This document shows positions 44,802-56,026 of a DNA stretch of 64,000 nucleotides, piece after piece. Made by a program: the position numbers and the translations under genes. The notes beneath the pieces were generated by a model. That model was not told the origin of the DNA, ran no database searches, and saw nothing but the letters and a program-made list of their open reading frames with translations. Source of the stretch: Lottiidibacillus patelloidae. Lineage in GTDB: Bacteria > Bacillota > Bacilli > Bacillales > SA5d-4. Numbering within the stretch: the stretch's first letter is position 1; each line of letters opens with the position of its first letter. The stretch spans positions 124,001 through 188,000 of the forward strand of contig NZ_NPIA01000004.1 in assembly GCF_002262935.1 (NCBI RefSeq), written 5' to 3'.

Positions 44802-45878
44802 ATGCCTATTTTATCTCAATTATTAGGTACAGGCCCTAATGGGGAAGTATTAACTGCTGTTCTTTCAGCTGAGCTTATGAATAGGGGAGAAATCATTGTA
44901 TTACAAGTGAAAAACACAAGCCCTGTTGCAGGTAACTTACCAGGTCCTGTAATCAATGAACTCTTATTAAACATAACTCCAAAAAAAGAGAAGTTTTATA
45001 TGGAGTTAAAGTCTTGTTCAAAGCAACAATGGAAAATCTATGCTCCTGAAGATGAAAAAACATTTCAAACAATTCTTTATACAAAAGAAACTGGCAAAGG
45101 ATTAAAGCCCGGTGAAAAAATGGAAGTTGTGCTGAAAACATCGAAATATTTAGAGGAACAAACTTTTCTTGAAGCATTGTACAGTTCCTTAGATGGCAAT
45201 TCCATTCAACTCGGAGCTGGCTTTATCAATGTTGGCAAAAAGGCTGGATGCAAAAAGGTCGGTGGAAATTATTTGTATCATAGGGTGAAAGGTAAAAACA
45301 AAACGACTTTCTTTCCACCTAAAAAAACAACAACAAAATGTCCACCACTAACAACGAAGTTTCCACCTGTCACAACAACACAGGTTCCACCGGTAACGAC
45401 AACACCGCAACCTAAACCGTGTCCGGAACCAAACCCGCAAACGTGTTGCCAAGTAGTTGTTAAAGGCCGAACACAATTAGTGGGACCAGCATTGTATGAC
45501 GAGAATGATCCAAACCTTTATCCAATTACGCAAGAAAGAACACTACACGTTGAAGTGAAAAAAGTACTAGCTGAAAAGGTTTTAATATGTGGTACTGTCA
45601 AGAAGGAAATTAAATATAAAGAACTTAAGAAAAACTTCCTAGGGAAAACAAATATGGTTAATGGAAGTACACATGATGAAATGGAATTTCATTGCTTTAT
45701 TGATCGTGAGGATGCTAATGAAGGAGATCAATTCGAAATTGTTGGGGCGCACTTCTTAAGTAATGATATGTGCGAACCGAAAAACTTTGGTCAACATCCA
45801 AGTAACAATAAATTCCCTGTTGCATGGAGCTTTGAAGAAACAGCTGTAGTTAAAATTTGTATTCGTAAAAAACTATAG
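44802..45878 (+). CDS. Thr/Pro-rich linker protein with SPOCS-like C-terminus, probable spore surface protein
   Basis: A 358-residue protein with no signal peptide. Residues 1-~165 are an unknown beta-rich domain (VLTAVLSAELMNRGEIIVLQVKNTSPVAG). Residues ~173-215 are a mucin-like linker of TTT, PP, PVTTT and PCPEPNP units. Residues ~218-358 look like a SPOCS (DUF3794) domain: CCQVVVKGRTQLVGPALYD, RTLHVEVKKVLAEKVLICGT and DEMEFHCFIDREDAN. SPOCS domains occur in spore coat-associated proteins. The Thr-rich linker suits O-glycosylation by the adjacent transferases. Start ATG 44802; GTG 44790 is in frame but too close to AAAGGA. Confidence 0.75.
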   Translation: MPILSQLLGTGPNGEVLTAVLSAELMNRGEIIVLQVKNTSPVAGNLPGPVINELLLNITPKKEKFYMELKSCSKQQWKIYAPEDEKTFQTILYTKETGKGLKPGEKMEVVLKTSKYLEEQTFLEALYSSLDGNSIQLGAGFINVGKKAGCKKVGGNYLYHRVKGKNKTTFFPPKKTTTKCPPLTTKFPPVTTTQVPPVTTTPQPKPCPEPNPQTCCQVVVKGRTQLVGPALYDENDPNLYPITQERTLHVEVKKVLAEKVLICGTVKKEIKYKELKKNFLGKTNMVNGSTHDEMEFHCFIDREDANEGDQFEIVGAHFLSNDMCEPKNFGQHPSNNKFPVAWSFEETAVVKICIRKKL

Positions 45879-45884
45879 AGACTG

Positions 45885-46883
45885 TTAATTTTCTTTTTCA
45901 GTAATAAATACCTTTTCAAAAGATAAATTTTTCACTTTTGCAAAAAGATCTCTTTTCAGAAAAGGGGAAATATAAGATTTTATAAAAGAAGGTGTAAGCT
46001 CTTGCTGCACCTTTTCTTGTATATTCATTTTCCAATACGCTTTTGCTGGCACAAGTAATTGTGACTTAATAATGTCAAATTCAAGTTGACTGAGAGGTCG
46101 TATTTGATGATAAGAGCGCAGTATATCCGAAATGTATCTCCCATCAGTTCCCATATGAAGTTGAATAAGAAAAATTAAGTCTGTAATTCGTATATTAAAG
46201 TTCACGTTATCGAAGTCAATTAGAAAAGCATTGTTGTTTGGTGAAAGTATAATATTTGAGTAGTTGTAGTCTCCATGGACAAAAGCTTGTTCTTTCTGTT
46301 CACTATTCCACAATTTCTTGTATTTTTGGTAAGGAAAGAAACTGATTGCTTCTTCAAATAGTTGGATTGCTGTAAGGAGCTCATGGTAACTGTACTTTCG
46401 CTGCAAATACAGCAATCGTTCTAAAATCATACTGTTGTAATACGGTCCAATCTTCACGTGCAAGAATTGCGGTGGTTTATGGAATGATGACCGGACCCTA
46501 ACCTCTTTATTTACATTTAATTTCAAAGAATAATTATGCAAGTTTGCAAGTGCTTGAGCAGCTTTTTTTAATTGGTTTAAATTAGAAAAATTGAAAGCTT
46601 CTCCATTTATCCAATCAGCCAGAAAGTACGTATGATTATTGTGACTTATAAGTAGTTTCTTCTCAATTGTTGGTATAATCGTGTATGTTGATTGGAAGTT
46701 ATTTCCTTGTAAATGGTGCAAAACCTCCATTTGAAAATGAAGAGATTCATGCTCTTTATTTTTATATTCTTTTAAACAATAATCTCCTTCGCTTGATGAA
46801 ATTTTATAAACCTTTCTAATCTTTTCAATTTTTAATGGCTTAATATTGTAATATTTTTCTAAAATGTTAGTTATGTCCTGCAA
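45885..46883 (-). CDS. CotS-family spore coat kinase-like protein
   Basis: A 332-residue aminoglycoside-phosphotransferase-fold protein of the CotS/YutH/YsxE type. Phosphotransferase motifs are kept: FVHGDYNYSNIIL (HGDxxxxN, ~202-214) and FLIDFDNVNFN (metal-binding DFD, ~221), with a plausible P-loop-like N-lobe (YKISSSEGDYCLKEY) giving the ATP Lys. Such proteins sit in the spore coat, and some phosphorylate coat proteins or sugars. Start TTG 46883 with GAGGTGAT just upstream. It is convergent with the Thr/Pro-rich gene (6 nt apart), within the spore-surface cluster. Confidence 0.82.
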   Translation of the reverse strand: MQDITNILEKYYNIKPLKIEKIRKVYKISSSEGDYCLKEYKNKEHESLHFQMEVLHHLQGNNFQSTYTIIPTIEKKLLISHNNHTYFLADWINGEAFNFSNLNQLKKAAQALANLHNYSLKLNVNKEVRVRSSFHKPPQFLHVKIGPYYNSMILERLLYLQRKYSYHELLTAIQLFEEAISFFPYQKYKKLWNSEQKEQAFVHGDYNYSNIILSPNNNAFLIDFDNVNFNIRITDLIFLIQLHMGTDGRYISDILRSYHQIRPLSQLEFDIIKSQLLVPAKAYWKMNIQEKVQQELTPSFIKSYISPFLKRDLFAKVKNLSFEKVFITEKEN

Positions 46884-47015
46884 ATAATCACCTCGATATT
46901 ATCTAAGTTATTCAATTAGCTAGTAAAGGTTTCTAGGGTAGTGCCGTGCCACTTGAAAGAAAATAAAATAATATAATTTATATCGAGTGTCATCGAACAT
47001 CAAGGAGTTGACGAA

Positions 47016-50003
47016 ATGGTTAAAGTTTCGGTCGTCTTGCCATTATGTAATGAGCAGGAAAACATTAGAGCAATCGTTACAGAAATAAAAAAATTACAAC
47101 CATATGAAATAATTGCAGTCGTCAACGGTTCAACAGACAATACGAAGAGAATTGTTGAAGATATGCATTGTAAGATTTATGAATATAAAGAACCTCTAGG
47201 ACATAACGTCGGCAGGGCTATCGGTGCACGTCATGCCACAGGTGATATTTTACTATTTTTAGATGGTGATATTGTTATTAAGGCATCTACTTTAAAAATT
47301 TTTATTGAAGCTATAGAACAAGGAAATGATATTGCCTTAAATCAATTAAGTTACTTCTGGGATAAAGTTAAGCCCCCACACCATATTTCCATTGCTAAAA
47401 GAGCGTTAAATATTTTGAGTAACTACGGTGAACTATCGATTAATTCATTTGTAGCTATTCCTCATGCAATGAGTAGAAATGCTTTAAATAAGATTAAGTG
47501 GTGGAATTTAGCTTTTCCACCAAAAGCACAAGTAATTGCGATGGAACAAAAACTGTCAATTACCTGCCCAATTCTAGTTGATGTAGTTTCTAAAAATAAA
47601 ATTCGAAAGGACCAACATCAAACGATAGCTAAAGGCACTCCATATGATATCAGTTCAAGCCGGATTATCGGTGATCATTTACAAGCTTTAGCTTATCTTA
47701 CTAGGAAGAAGGAAGGTGAGGGGATAGGTTCGCCTATATATAATAATGCAACCCTTCTTCCTCAACAGAAGAACGTAACAAGTGGAAAATGTAGTGTAAT
47801 AATTTCGTTTCAGACAGGCGAAATGAAAGCTCAATTGCTAGAAAATATAATGCTAGCAAAAATAAACGATATTGTTGTTGTTATTAGCGATAGTGATAAT
47901 CATGAAGCTTTACTTGATAAATATAATGTGAAAATTGTGCCAGTATCTGATTTACTCCCTAGTCATCTAAAATTCTTTATCGGTGCTGCATTTGCACAAG
48001 GAGAAAAACTTCTTTTTTTACAAGGTACTGAACGGTTATCTATTTCAGATATAAAAAAGTATTACAATGCTTTAGACAATGGGGTAGATGCTGTTTTAAC
48101 AAATACCGATAATGAGTTAATGAAAGAGAAAGTAAGTGACCAATGTGCTTTACTTTCTTTTTTAAACGTGATTGGTAAGCAACCTGATTTATTATGCAGC
48201 ACCATCTTCACAACCCCATATGCAATGACACGAAAAACGGTAATTGAACTCGGAGAAAGTGGTTATGTTAATCCATTTTATACGCAATTACTCATTACTT
48301 CTAACAATAAAAAGATTGAAAAAGTCTCGATTGAAAGTGATATCGAGAGAAAAAATGAAGAGTTGATTAATGCAGGTGTATTGGAGGCGATAAATCGATA
48401 CTTACAACAAACGGATAATAGAGGAGGGTATCTTATAGGAAATCGAAAAATGAAAGAAATTGAGAAATTAAAGAGTGCAAAAAAGCTCTCCGTCATCATA
48501 CCTCTAATGAATGAAGAAGGCACAATAAAACATGTCATAGAAGAAGTTCAGAAATTAAATCCTTATGAGATAATTGCTGTTGTCAATGGTTCAACGGACG
48601 GCACGGCTTCAATTGTAAATGACTTAAATTGTAAAGTAATATCTTTTGAACAGCCTCTTGGTTACGATTGTGGGCGGGCGATTGGTGCTTATCATGCAAA
48701 AGGGGATGTTTTGTTATTTGTTGATGGAGACATCACAATAGCTAGTAATGAACTTCAGTCTTTTGTAGCTTCGATAAAAAATGGTGCCGATTTCGCTATA
48801 AATGATTTAAGGTGGACAATTGAACGAAAAATTAGGCCGCACCCTTCAGCTATTGCAAAGAAAGCAATTAATGACCTTTGTAGTCGAGATGATTTATCAG
48901 TAAATTCAATGGTTGCAATCCCTCATGCAATGAGTAAAAATGCATTAGAAAAAATTGGATGGTGGAACTTGGCTGACCCACCGGTAGCTTTTGTAAAGGC
49001 AATAAAAGAAGAATTGTTAATTACAGCACCAGAAAGTGTCAATGTAATTAATAGTAATAAATTTCGCCCTATCCATTCCACGAAAGATCATTTTTCCCCA
49101 TTCCCTTTTCCTACAGCATCTATTATTGGCGTTCATTTAAAAGCAATAAAAGAGGAGTTAGTTCATAGTGGTGATCGTGGCAATTATATAGATAAACGTA
49201 ACCGTAATTTAGTCGCGAAATACACGCCTTTCTTATGGAAAAGAAAAGTGAAACGCAGCGCAATTATTTGTGCAGAAACGAAAGTAGCTTACATTAATCA
49301 TCACATAAAAGTCCTGAAAGACATTGTCGATGAAATCATTGTCGTTACAAATGGAGAAAGTAAACAAATTAATAAGTTGGCTGAACAAAAATTATGTAGA
49401 AACATAGTAGTAAAACAGCCATTAGGTCCTTTTACACAACGATCTATAGGAGCTAATTATGCAAGGGGCAAGGTTCTGCTTTTTATAGATTGTAAGACAA
49501 AGCATTCAAAAAGTAATTTATTACAATATATTCAAGAAGTAGAACGTTCTAATGGTATTGCCTTAAATAATATTGAATATATCATCGATAAAGTGCAACC
49601 GATTGATACTTTCAATACCTTGCAAATGTTTTTAAATATCGCTCTCCACCAACCAGATTTAGTCAATGCCTCAATGTATACGTATCCCCTAGTTATTCAT
49701 AAAGATGCCCTAGATATTATTGGAAGAGAGCCATTAATGGTTCCTGCGCTAGCTCAAGTAATAGCAGTACTAAATGGAATTCCTATAGCTACTTCTTGTT
49801 CCACGCCTTTAGAAAAAGATGTTTTGACTGAACTTAAAAGGAATACACATTATAACTACCGAAGTGAATTAAAGAAAATTATTTTAGGAGATTTCTTAGA
49901 AGGTTTCTCATATTTGTTTCGTGAAAGAGGAACTCTAGCACAGTTTAATGATGGCAACAAAAACAGAAAACTACTAGAGGAATATAAAAAGAGGGAGCGC
50001 TAA
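47016..50003 (+). CDS. Giant four-unit GT2-type glycosyltransferase (A-B-A'-B')
   Basis: A 995-residue cytosolic protein made of four GT-A units. A and A' open with VSVVLPLCNEQENIR and LSVIIPLMNEEGTIK; both contain YEIIAVVNGSTD and the DGD metal site (LLFLDGDIVI ~83-85; LLFVDGDITI ~569-571), then IPHAMSRNAL / IPHAMSKNAL and WWNLA. B and B' are related but decayed: the DGD position is LFLQGTERL (~335) and LFIDCKTKH (~825). Period is ~490 residues for AB to A'B'. A and A' should be active; B and B' are probably acceptor-binding or structural. AAGGAG precedes ATG 47016. Sugar and acceptor unknown; the context suggests spore-surface polymer or glycoprotein. Confidence 0.85.
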   Translation: MVKVSVVLPLCNEQENIRAIVTEIKKLQPYEIIAVVNGSTDNTKRIVEDMHCKIYEYKEPLGHNVGRAIGARHATGDILLFLDGDIVIKASTLKIFIEAIEQGNDIALNQLSYFWDKVKPPHHISIAKRALNILSNYGELSINSFVAIPHAMSRNALNKIKWWNLAFPPKAQVIAMEQKLSITCPILVDVVSKNKIRKDQHQTIAKGTPYDISSSRIIGDHLQALAYLTRKKEGEGIGSPIYNNATLLPQQKNVTSGKCSVIISFQTGEMKAQLLENIMLAKINDIVVVISDSDNHEALLDKYNVKIVPVSDLLPSHLKFFIGAAFAQGEKLLFLQGTERLSISDIKKYYNALDNGVDAVLTNTDNELMKEKVSDQCALLSFLNVIGKQPDLLCSTIFTTPYAMTRKTVIELGESGYVNPFYTQLLITSNNKKIEKVSIESDIERKNEELINAGVLEAINRYLQQTDNRGGYLIGNRKMKEIEKLKSAKKLSVIIPLMNEEGTIKHVIEEVQKLNPYEIIAVVNGSTDGTASIVNDLNCKVISFEQPLGYDCGRAIGAYHAKGDVLLFVDGDITIASNELQSFVASIKNGADFAINDLRWTIERKIRPHPSAIAKKAINDLCSRDDLSVNSMVAIPHAMSKNALEKIGWWNLADPPVAFVKAIKEELLITAPESVNVINSNKFRPIHSTKDHFSPFPFPTASIIGVHLKAIKEELVHSGDRGNYIDKRNRNLVAKYTPFLWKRKVKRSAIICAETKVAYINHHIKVLKDIVDEIIVVTNGESKQINKLAEQKLCRNIVVKQPLGPFTQRSIGANYARGKVLLFIDCKTKHSKSNLLQYIQEVERSNGIALNNIEYIIDKVQPIDTFNTLQMFLNIALHQPDLVNASMYTYPLVIHKDALDIIGREPLMVPALAQVIAVLNGIPIATSCSTPLEKDVLTELKRNTHYNYRSELKKIILGDFLEGFSYLFRERGTLAQFNDGNKNRKLLEEYKKRER

Positions 50004-50076
50004 ATTTGCAGGGAATTCTTTTTCTATGTGGAATTAGTTGGAGTCATCTTTATTTTTACTGAAAGAGGAGATTATT

Positions 50077-51087
50077 GTGACCAAACCGATTCAAATGTTC
50101 CGCGGAGATTATTTAGAAAGTGCTCATGATATTCATGTCGCAGTCGTCGACAACACTGGGAAGCTACTTTATTCATATGGAGACCCAAATAGATTAACGT
50201 TTCCACGTTCTTCAATGAAACCCTTCCAAACTGTGCCAGTCATTGAAACAGGAACAGCACGGAAGTACCAATTCGGAGCAAAGGAGTTAGCGCTTTTTTG
50301 TGCGTCGCATGCAGGTGAAGATTATCATCGTCGGGCAGTTTTAGAGGTATTAAAGAAGGTAGATCTAAAAGAAAGTGATTTACAATGTGGCTATCACATT
50401 CCTTTTCATCATGCTAGTTATGTTGAGTTACTTAAAAGTGGTAAAGACCTTTCAGAAAGATATAGTAATTGTTCAGGCAAACATTCAGGGATGCTGGCAA
50501 CGGTTGTTCATATGAAGGAAGACATTGAGACTTACCGTCTACCAGAGCATCCTGTCCAAAAACGAATCCTCCAATCTATTTCGGATATTTGTAATGTTGA
50601 TATGGAAAAGATTGAACTTAGTGTTGATGGTTGTGGTGTTCCTGTGCATCGTGTTCCACTTTATAATGCTGCATTAGGTTACGCTAAGTTAGTGAAGCCA
50701 GAAGGGACAGTCTCTTCTAAGCGAGCACAGTCCTTAAAAACAATCCGTGATGCGATGATGCAACTTCCAGAAATGGTTGCTGGAACGGACCGTTTTGATA
50801 CAGATGTGATGAGGTCATCCAAAGGTAACATCGTTTCAAAGGTTGGTGCGGAAGCGGTCCAATGTGTTGGTGTTCTCGATAGAGGGATAGGTATTGCAGT
50901 GAAAATAGAAGATGGCTCACAACGTGCTGAAACTGTGGCAATGATGGAAGTCTTGAAGCAACTCGGCATTGGTGATGAAACGTTTTATGCAAAAATGAGA
51001 AACTATACGTTGGCTCCAGTTTTAAACATGCGAAAAGAAAAAATAGGCGTTGTGAAAGCAAACTTCACATTAAAAAAGCATCTATAG
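50077..51087 (+). CDS. Asparaginase, PF06089 family
   Basis: A 336-residue protein of the Asparaginase_II family (the Rhizobium etli-type enzyme), which hydrolyses L-asparagine to aspartate and ammonia. Diagnostic stretches: FPRSSMKPFQTVPVIETG, FCASHAGEDYHRRAV, NCSGKHSGMLA with the active-site Ser and Cys/Lys residues (~140-150), and DGCGVPVHRVPLYN. AAAGAGGAG lies 6 nt before GTG 50077, which I prefer over an in-frame ATG at 50038. No leader control is seen. It lies between the glycosyltransferase and guaA but shares no operon feature with either. Confidence 0.9.
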   Translation: MTKPIQMFRGDYLESAHDIHVAVVDNTGKLLYSYGDPNRLTFPRSSMKPFQTVPVIETGTARKYQFGAKELALFCASHAGEDYHRRAVLEVLKKVDLKESDLQCGYHIPFHHASYVELLKSGKDLSERYSNCSGKHSGMLATVVHMKEDIETYRLPEHPVQKRILQSISDICNVDMEKIELSVDGCGVPVHRVPLYNAALGYAKLVKPEGTVSSKRAQSLKTIRDAMMQLPEMVAGTDRFDTDVMRSSKGNIVSKVGAEAVQCVGVLDRGIGIAVKIEDGSQRAETVAMMEVLKQLGIGDETFYAKMRNYTLAPVLNMRKEKIGVVKANFTLKKHL

Positions 51088-51281
51088 ATAAAGAAATATT
51101 TCGCTATATCATTTAGAATTGAGTTTACAGTATTTATTGAATGTTTAAACATTTCATCGCCTTTTCCTATTGATTCAGGAATCCATGATATAAGTGAGAA
51201 AAGTTGCAATAATATTCATTGACTTAGCGTAAGATAGATTGTTAGAATGGGTTTTATAATTTCATAACATAAATATATTTT

Positions 51282-51352
51282 CCTTCGTATATCCTCGATA
51301 ATATGGTTCGAGAGTCTCTACCGGGTCACCGAAAATGACCTGACTATGAAGG
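51282..51352 (+). ncRNA. Guanine (purine) riboswitch
   Basis: P1 CCTTCGTA (51282-51289) pairs with TATGAAGG (51345-51352). P2 is formed by CTCGA / TTCGAG around ATAATATGG, and P3 by GGGTCA / TGACCT around CCGAAAA; the GG and CC in the loops give the usual kissing pairs. The conserved GAGTCTCTACCGGG and GACTATGAAGG are present. The specificity base is C in GACTATG (C74 type), so the ligand should be guanine or hypoxanthine rather than adenine. It controls guaA downstream, where bound guanine would shut GMP synthesis off. Confidence 0.95.
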
Positions 51353-51384
51353 CGGATGTTCTATACATTTTTTTAGTTACCTTA

Positions 51385-51432
51385 AGAATGCTAGAATTCT
51401 GCCTTTATGGCACAATTCTAGCATTTTTTCGT
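51385..51432 (+). terminator. Riboswitch terminator upstream of guaA
   Basis: AATGCTAGAATT pairs with AATTCTAGCATT (12 bp) followed by TTTTTTCG. It is the expression platform of the guanine riboswitch, placed 30 nt before the guaA start. Confidence 0.85.
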
Positions 51433-51459
51433 TTTATTAATGAATAAGGGGTGTCTTAT

Positions 51460-53001
51460 ATGACAGTAATGACAGATGAAATGATTTTAGTTTTAGATTT
51501 TGGTAGTCAATACAATCAATTAATTACGAGGCGTATTCGCGAGTTTGGTGTATATAGTGAACTTCATCCACATACAATTTCTGCCGATGAAGTTAAGGAA
51601 CTGAATCCAAAGGGGATTATTCTTTCAGGTGGACCAAATAGCGTTTATAGTGATGATGCTTTTTCTTGTGATGAAGAAATTTTTGAGTTAGGCATTCCTA
51701 TTTTAGGGATTTGTTATGGAATGCAGCTGATGACAAAACATTTCGGTGGGATTGTCAAAAGAGCAGATCATCGTGAATACGGGAAAGCGACAATTTCAGT
51801 TGAACATCAGTCTCCTTTATATACTAGGCTTCCTGAAGAACAAGTCGTATGGATGAGCCATGGTGATAAAGTCGTTGGTTTGCCGGAAGGTTTTACGATA
51901 GATGCGACGAGTAAGTCTTGTCCAATCGCGGCAATGAGCAATGTTGAAAAGAACTTTTATGGCGTGCAGTTTCACCCAGAAGTTCGTCATTCTGTACATG
52001 GCAATGACTTGTTAAAAAACTTTGTGTTTGTAGTGGCTGGCTGCAAGGAAGCTTGGTCAATGGAAAACTTTATTGAAATGGAAATTGAAAAAATTAGAGA
52101 GCAAGTTGGCGATAAGAAAGTGTTGTGTGCTTTAAGTGGTGGTGTCGACTCTTCTGTAGTAGCTGTTTTAATACATAAAGCAATTGGCGATCAGCTTACA
52201 TGTATTTTTGTCGATAATGGCTTACTTCGCAAAGGAGAAGCTGAAGGTGTCATGAAAACATTCTCCGAAGGATTCAATATGAATGTTATTAAAGTTGATG
52301 CAAAAGAGCGTTTCTTGAGCAAGCTTGCAGGCGTTAGTGATCCAGAGAAAAAGCGAAAAATTATCGGGAATGAATTCATTTATGTATTCGATGATGAAGC
52401 AAGTAAACTGGAAGGTATTGACTTTTTAGCGCAAGGGACGCTTTACACAGATATCATCGAAAGCGGAACGGCAACTGCGCAAACAATTAAGTCTCACCAT
52501 AATGTTGGTGGATTACCAGAAGATATGGCGTTTACGTTAATTGAACCATTAAATACACTTTTCAAAGATGAAGTTAGAGCATTAGGAACGGAGCTAGGCA
52601 TGCCAGATGCAGTAGTTTGGCGTCAACCGTTTCCTGGTCCTGGACTTGGTATTCGCGTGTTAGGGGAAATAACGGAAGAAAAGCTAGAAATAGTTCGCGC
52701 ATCAGATGCGATTTTAAGAGAAGAAATTAAGAATGCAGGTTTAAATCGTGACATTTGGCAATATTTCACCGTCCTTCCTGATATTCGAAGTGTAGGTGTG
52801 ATGGGTGACGCGCGGACTTATGATTATACGATTGGCATTCGCGCAGTAACGTCCATTGATGGAATGACATCCGATTGGGCGCGCATCCCGTGGGATGTAC
52901 TAGAGACAATTTCCACAAGAATTGTAAATGAAGTAGCTCATATAAACCGAGTTGTTTATGACATTACGAGCAAGCCGCCAGCAACGATCGAGTGGGAGTA
53001 A
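51460..53001 (+). CDS. guaA: GMP synthase (glutamine-hydrolysing)
   Basis: A 513-residue enzyme converting XMP to GMP with glutamine and ATP. The N-terminal amidotransferase has [17 protein letters not shown] with the catalytic Cys (~85) and [11 protein letters not shown] with the His/Glu of the triad (~170). The ATP-pyrophosphatase P-loop is [18 protein letters not shown] (~227). The C-terminal dimerisation domain holds [15 protein letters not shown] and the terminal KPPATIEWE. Length equals B. subtilis GuaA. AAGGGG lies 8 nt before ATG 51460. guaB follows after 46 nt, probably in the same transcript behind the guanine riboswitch. Confidence 0.97.
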   Translation: MTVMTDEMILVLDFGSQYNQLITRRIREFGVYSELHPHTISADEVKELNPKGIILSGGPNSVYSDDAFSCDEEIFELGIPILGICYGMQLMTKHFGGIVKRADHREYGKATISVEHQSPLYTRLPEEQVVWMSHGDKVVGLPEGFTIDATSKSCPIAAMSNVEKNFYGVQFHPEVRHSVHGNDLLKNFVFVVAGCKEAWSMENFIEMEIEKIREQVGDKKVLCALSGGVDSSVVAVLIHKAIGDQLTCIFVDNGLLRKGEAEGVMKTFSEGFNMNVIKVDAKERFLSKLAGVSDPEKKRKIIGNEFIYVFDDEASKLEGIDFLAQGTLYTDIIESGTATAQTIKSHHNVGGLPEDMAFTLIEPLNTLFKDEVRALGTELGMPDAVVWRQPFPGPGLGIRVLGEITEEKLEIVRASDAILREEIKNAGLNRDIWQYFTVLPDIRSVGVMGDARTYDYTIGIRAVTSIDGMTSDWARIPWDVLETISTRIVNEVAHINRVVYDITSKPPATIEWE

Positions 53002-53041
53002 GCGTTTAATAGATAAAATACTAATATAAGAAAAGGGGTAG

Positions 53042-54508
<1,467 letters not shown>

Positions 54509-54511
54509 TGG

Positions 54512-54552
54512 CAAAGAAAACCCGTTATTAAAAACAACGGGTTTTCTTTATT
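54512..54552. terminator. Bidirectional terminator guaB / secreted protein
   Basis: GAAAACCCGTT pairs with AACGGGTTTTC (11 bp), with a T-run on the plus strand and A-rich DNA on the other side. It includes the stop codon of the minus-strand gene. Confidence 0.85.
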
Positions 54553-55117
54553 TTAGCTGAGGGCTCCATGGTGCAATTTCGAGAGACTGATATTTTAAGG
54601 GAATGTCTTGTCTAACTAGACCAGCCTTTTTAGCATAATAATCGAGCATGGGAAAAACAGTATGGCGATGAAAACTAGCATGAATATATTGAGGTTCGTT
54701 ACGTCTACCCCAAACTATTCCGCGTAAAAAGATGTTTACACTATTTTCAAACTCTGTTCCATGCTCATTTAAGACAACATTAAAGTTAATGAATTCATTA
54801 TAGCCGTCTGCAATTGCGATAACCGTTACTACTCCCAAGTCTTTATTTGGGAAGCGAGGGTCTCGTGGTACTGAAAAATTTGAAACAGCTTTTCCTTCGT
54901 TGTCCGTTAGAACATTACCGACGATTTTACCTAAGGAGTCTATAATAAGAATACGCGCTCCTTTAATAGGCGGTCGATATAAGTCATGCATGTTATATTC
55001 TTTCCAAGCCTTAACATTAATAAGTAATGTACCTGAGACATTTTTTTCTTTTTCAGCTAAAGCAAAGGAGTTAAAAATGAATACCAAAATGGTCGATAGT
55101 AGTAAAATTTTCTTCAT
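54548..55117 (-). CDS. Secreted protein with carboxypeptidase-regulatory-like fold, unknown
   Basis: A 189-residue exported protein. Signal peptide at 1-~21 (KILLLSTILVFIFNSFALA). The mature part begins with a beta sandwich similar to carboxypeptidase regulatory or Ig-like modules: GTLLINVKAWKEYNMHDLYRPP, GARILIIDSLGKIVGNVLTDNEGKAV. The C-terminus has YIHASFHRHTVFPMLDYYAK, which could be a small separate motif. No catalytic signature seen. GTGTT and a weak site precede ATG 55117. Function unknown; it is likely wall- or spore-associated because no anchor exists. Confidence 0.65.
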   Translation of the reverse strand: MKKILLLSTILVFIFNSFALAEKEKNVSGTLLINVKAWKEYNMHDLYRPPIKGARILIIDSLGKIVGNVLTDNEGKAVSNFSVPRDPRFPNKDLGVVTVIAIADGYNEFINFNVVLNEHGTEFENSVNIFLRGIVWGRRNEPQYIHASFHRHTVFPMLDYYAKKAGLVRQDIPLKYQSLEIAPWSPQLK

Positions 55118-55196
55118 TAGAGAACACTTCCTGCATGTTGAAGATATTCTCTATCATTTGTTTATTATATATTTCTCATGCACTATTTTGTTTTAT

Positions 55197-56003
55197 TTAT
55201 TCACTTACCGGTACTACTGCACCTTTGTATTCTTTTAAGATAAAGTCTTGGATTTCTTTTGAACGAAGTACTTCAAGTAAAGCTTTAATATCCTCACGTT
55301 TTTCATCGCCATTTCTTACTGTAATGATATTGACGTAAGGAGATTCAGCACCTTCAACTAAGATTGCATCTTCTAATGGGTTTAACCCTGCATCGATTGC
55401 GTAGTTCGTATTAATTAAGACAGCATCACCTTCGCCATTTTTGTAAACTTGCGGAAGAAGTCCTGCTTCAACATCATATTTAAAAACGAACCCTTTAGGA
55501 TTGCTAGCAATGTCATCTGTTGTAGCCTTCGTTGTATCAATTCCTTCTTTTAAAGTAATTAAGCCAACATTTTGTAAAAGTGTTAAAATTCGACCGTGAT
55601 CAGCAATAGAGTTACTCATAATAATTGTTGCACCTTTTGGAAGGTCTTCAATGCTATCGTATTTAGTAGAATAAACACCAATTGGTTCGATATGAACGCC
55701 ACCTGCATTGACAAAGTCATAACCATGATCTGCAATTTGTGAAGCTAAATAAGGTACATGTTGAAAATAGTTAGCATCAAGTTCTTTACCTTCTAATGCT
55801 TGGTTTGGTAATACATAATCTTGGAATGTAACGATTTCTAATTCAATGCCTTGCTCAGCTAAGATAGGTTTTACTTGTTCTAAAATTTCTGCATGAGGTA
55901 CGTTAGACGCACCAACAACTAATTTGTTCTCGTTATTTGAACAACCAGCGAAAGCGAAGATTACAATAATTGATAAGAATGATACTAATAATAATTTTTT
56001 CAT
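55197..56003 (-). CDS. metQ: Methionine ABC transporter substrate-binding lipoprotein
   Basis: A 268-residue lipoprotein with lipobox FAGC (residues 17-20). The mature start NKLVVGASNVPHAEILEQVKPIL is the NlpA/MetQ signature, followed by YVLPNQALEGKELDANYFQHVPYL. It binds D/L-methionine and delivers it to MetNI. AAAAGGGG lies before ATG 56003. It is the third gene of the metN-metI-metQ operon and begins 23 nt after metI. No second metQ copy is nearby. Confidence 0.96.
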   Translation of the reverse strand: MKKLLLVSFLSIIVIFAFAGCSNNENKLVVGASNVPHAEILEQVKPILAEQGIELEIVTFQDYVLPNQALEGKELDANYFQHVPYLASQIADHGYDFVNAGGVHIEPIGVYSTKYDSIEDLPKGATIIMSNSIADHGRILTLLQNVGLITLKEGIDTTKATTDDIASNPKGFVFKYDVEAGLLPQVYKNGEGDAVLINTNYAIDAGLNPLEDAILVEGAESPYVNIITVRNGDEKREDIKALLEVLRSKEIQDFILKEYKGAVVPVSE

Positions 56004-56026
56004 GTTTAATTATCCCCTTTTATTTT

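Noticed and set aside
45320..45430. Thr/Pro-coding repeats considered as a DNA tandem repeat or CRISPR-like array
   Set aside because: Repeats are short, in frame and of protein type (TTT, PPVTTT); no direct repeats with unique spacers.
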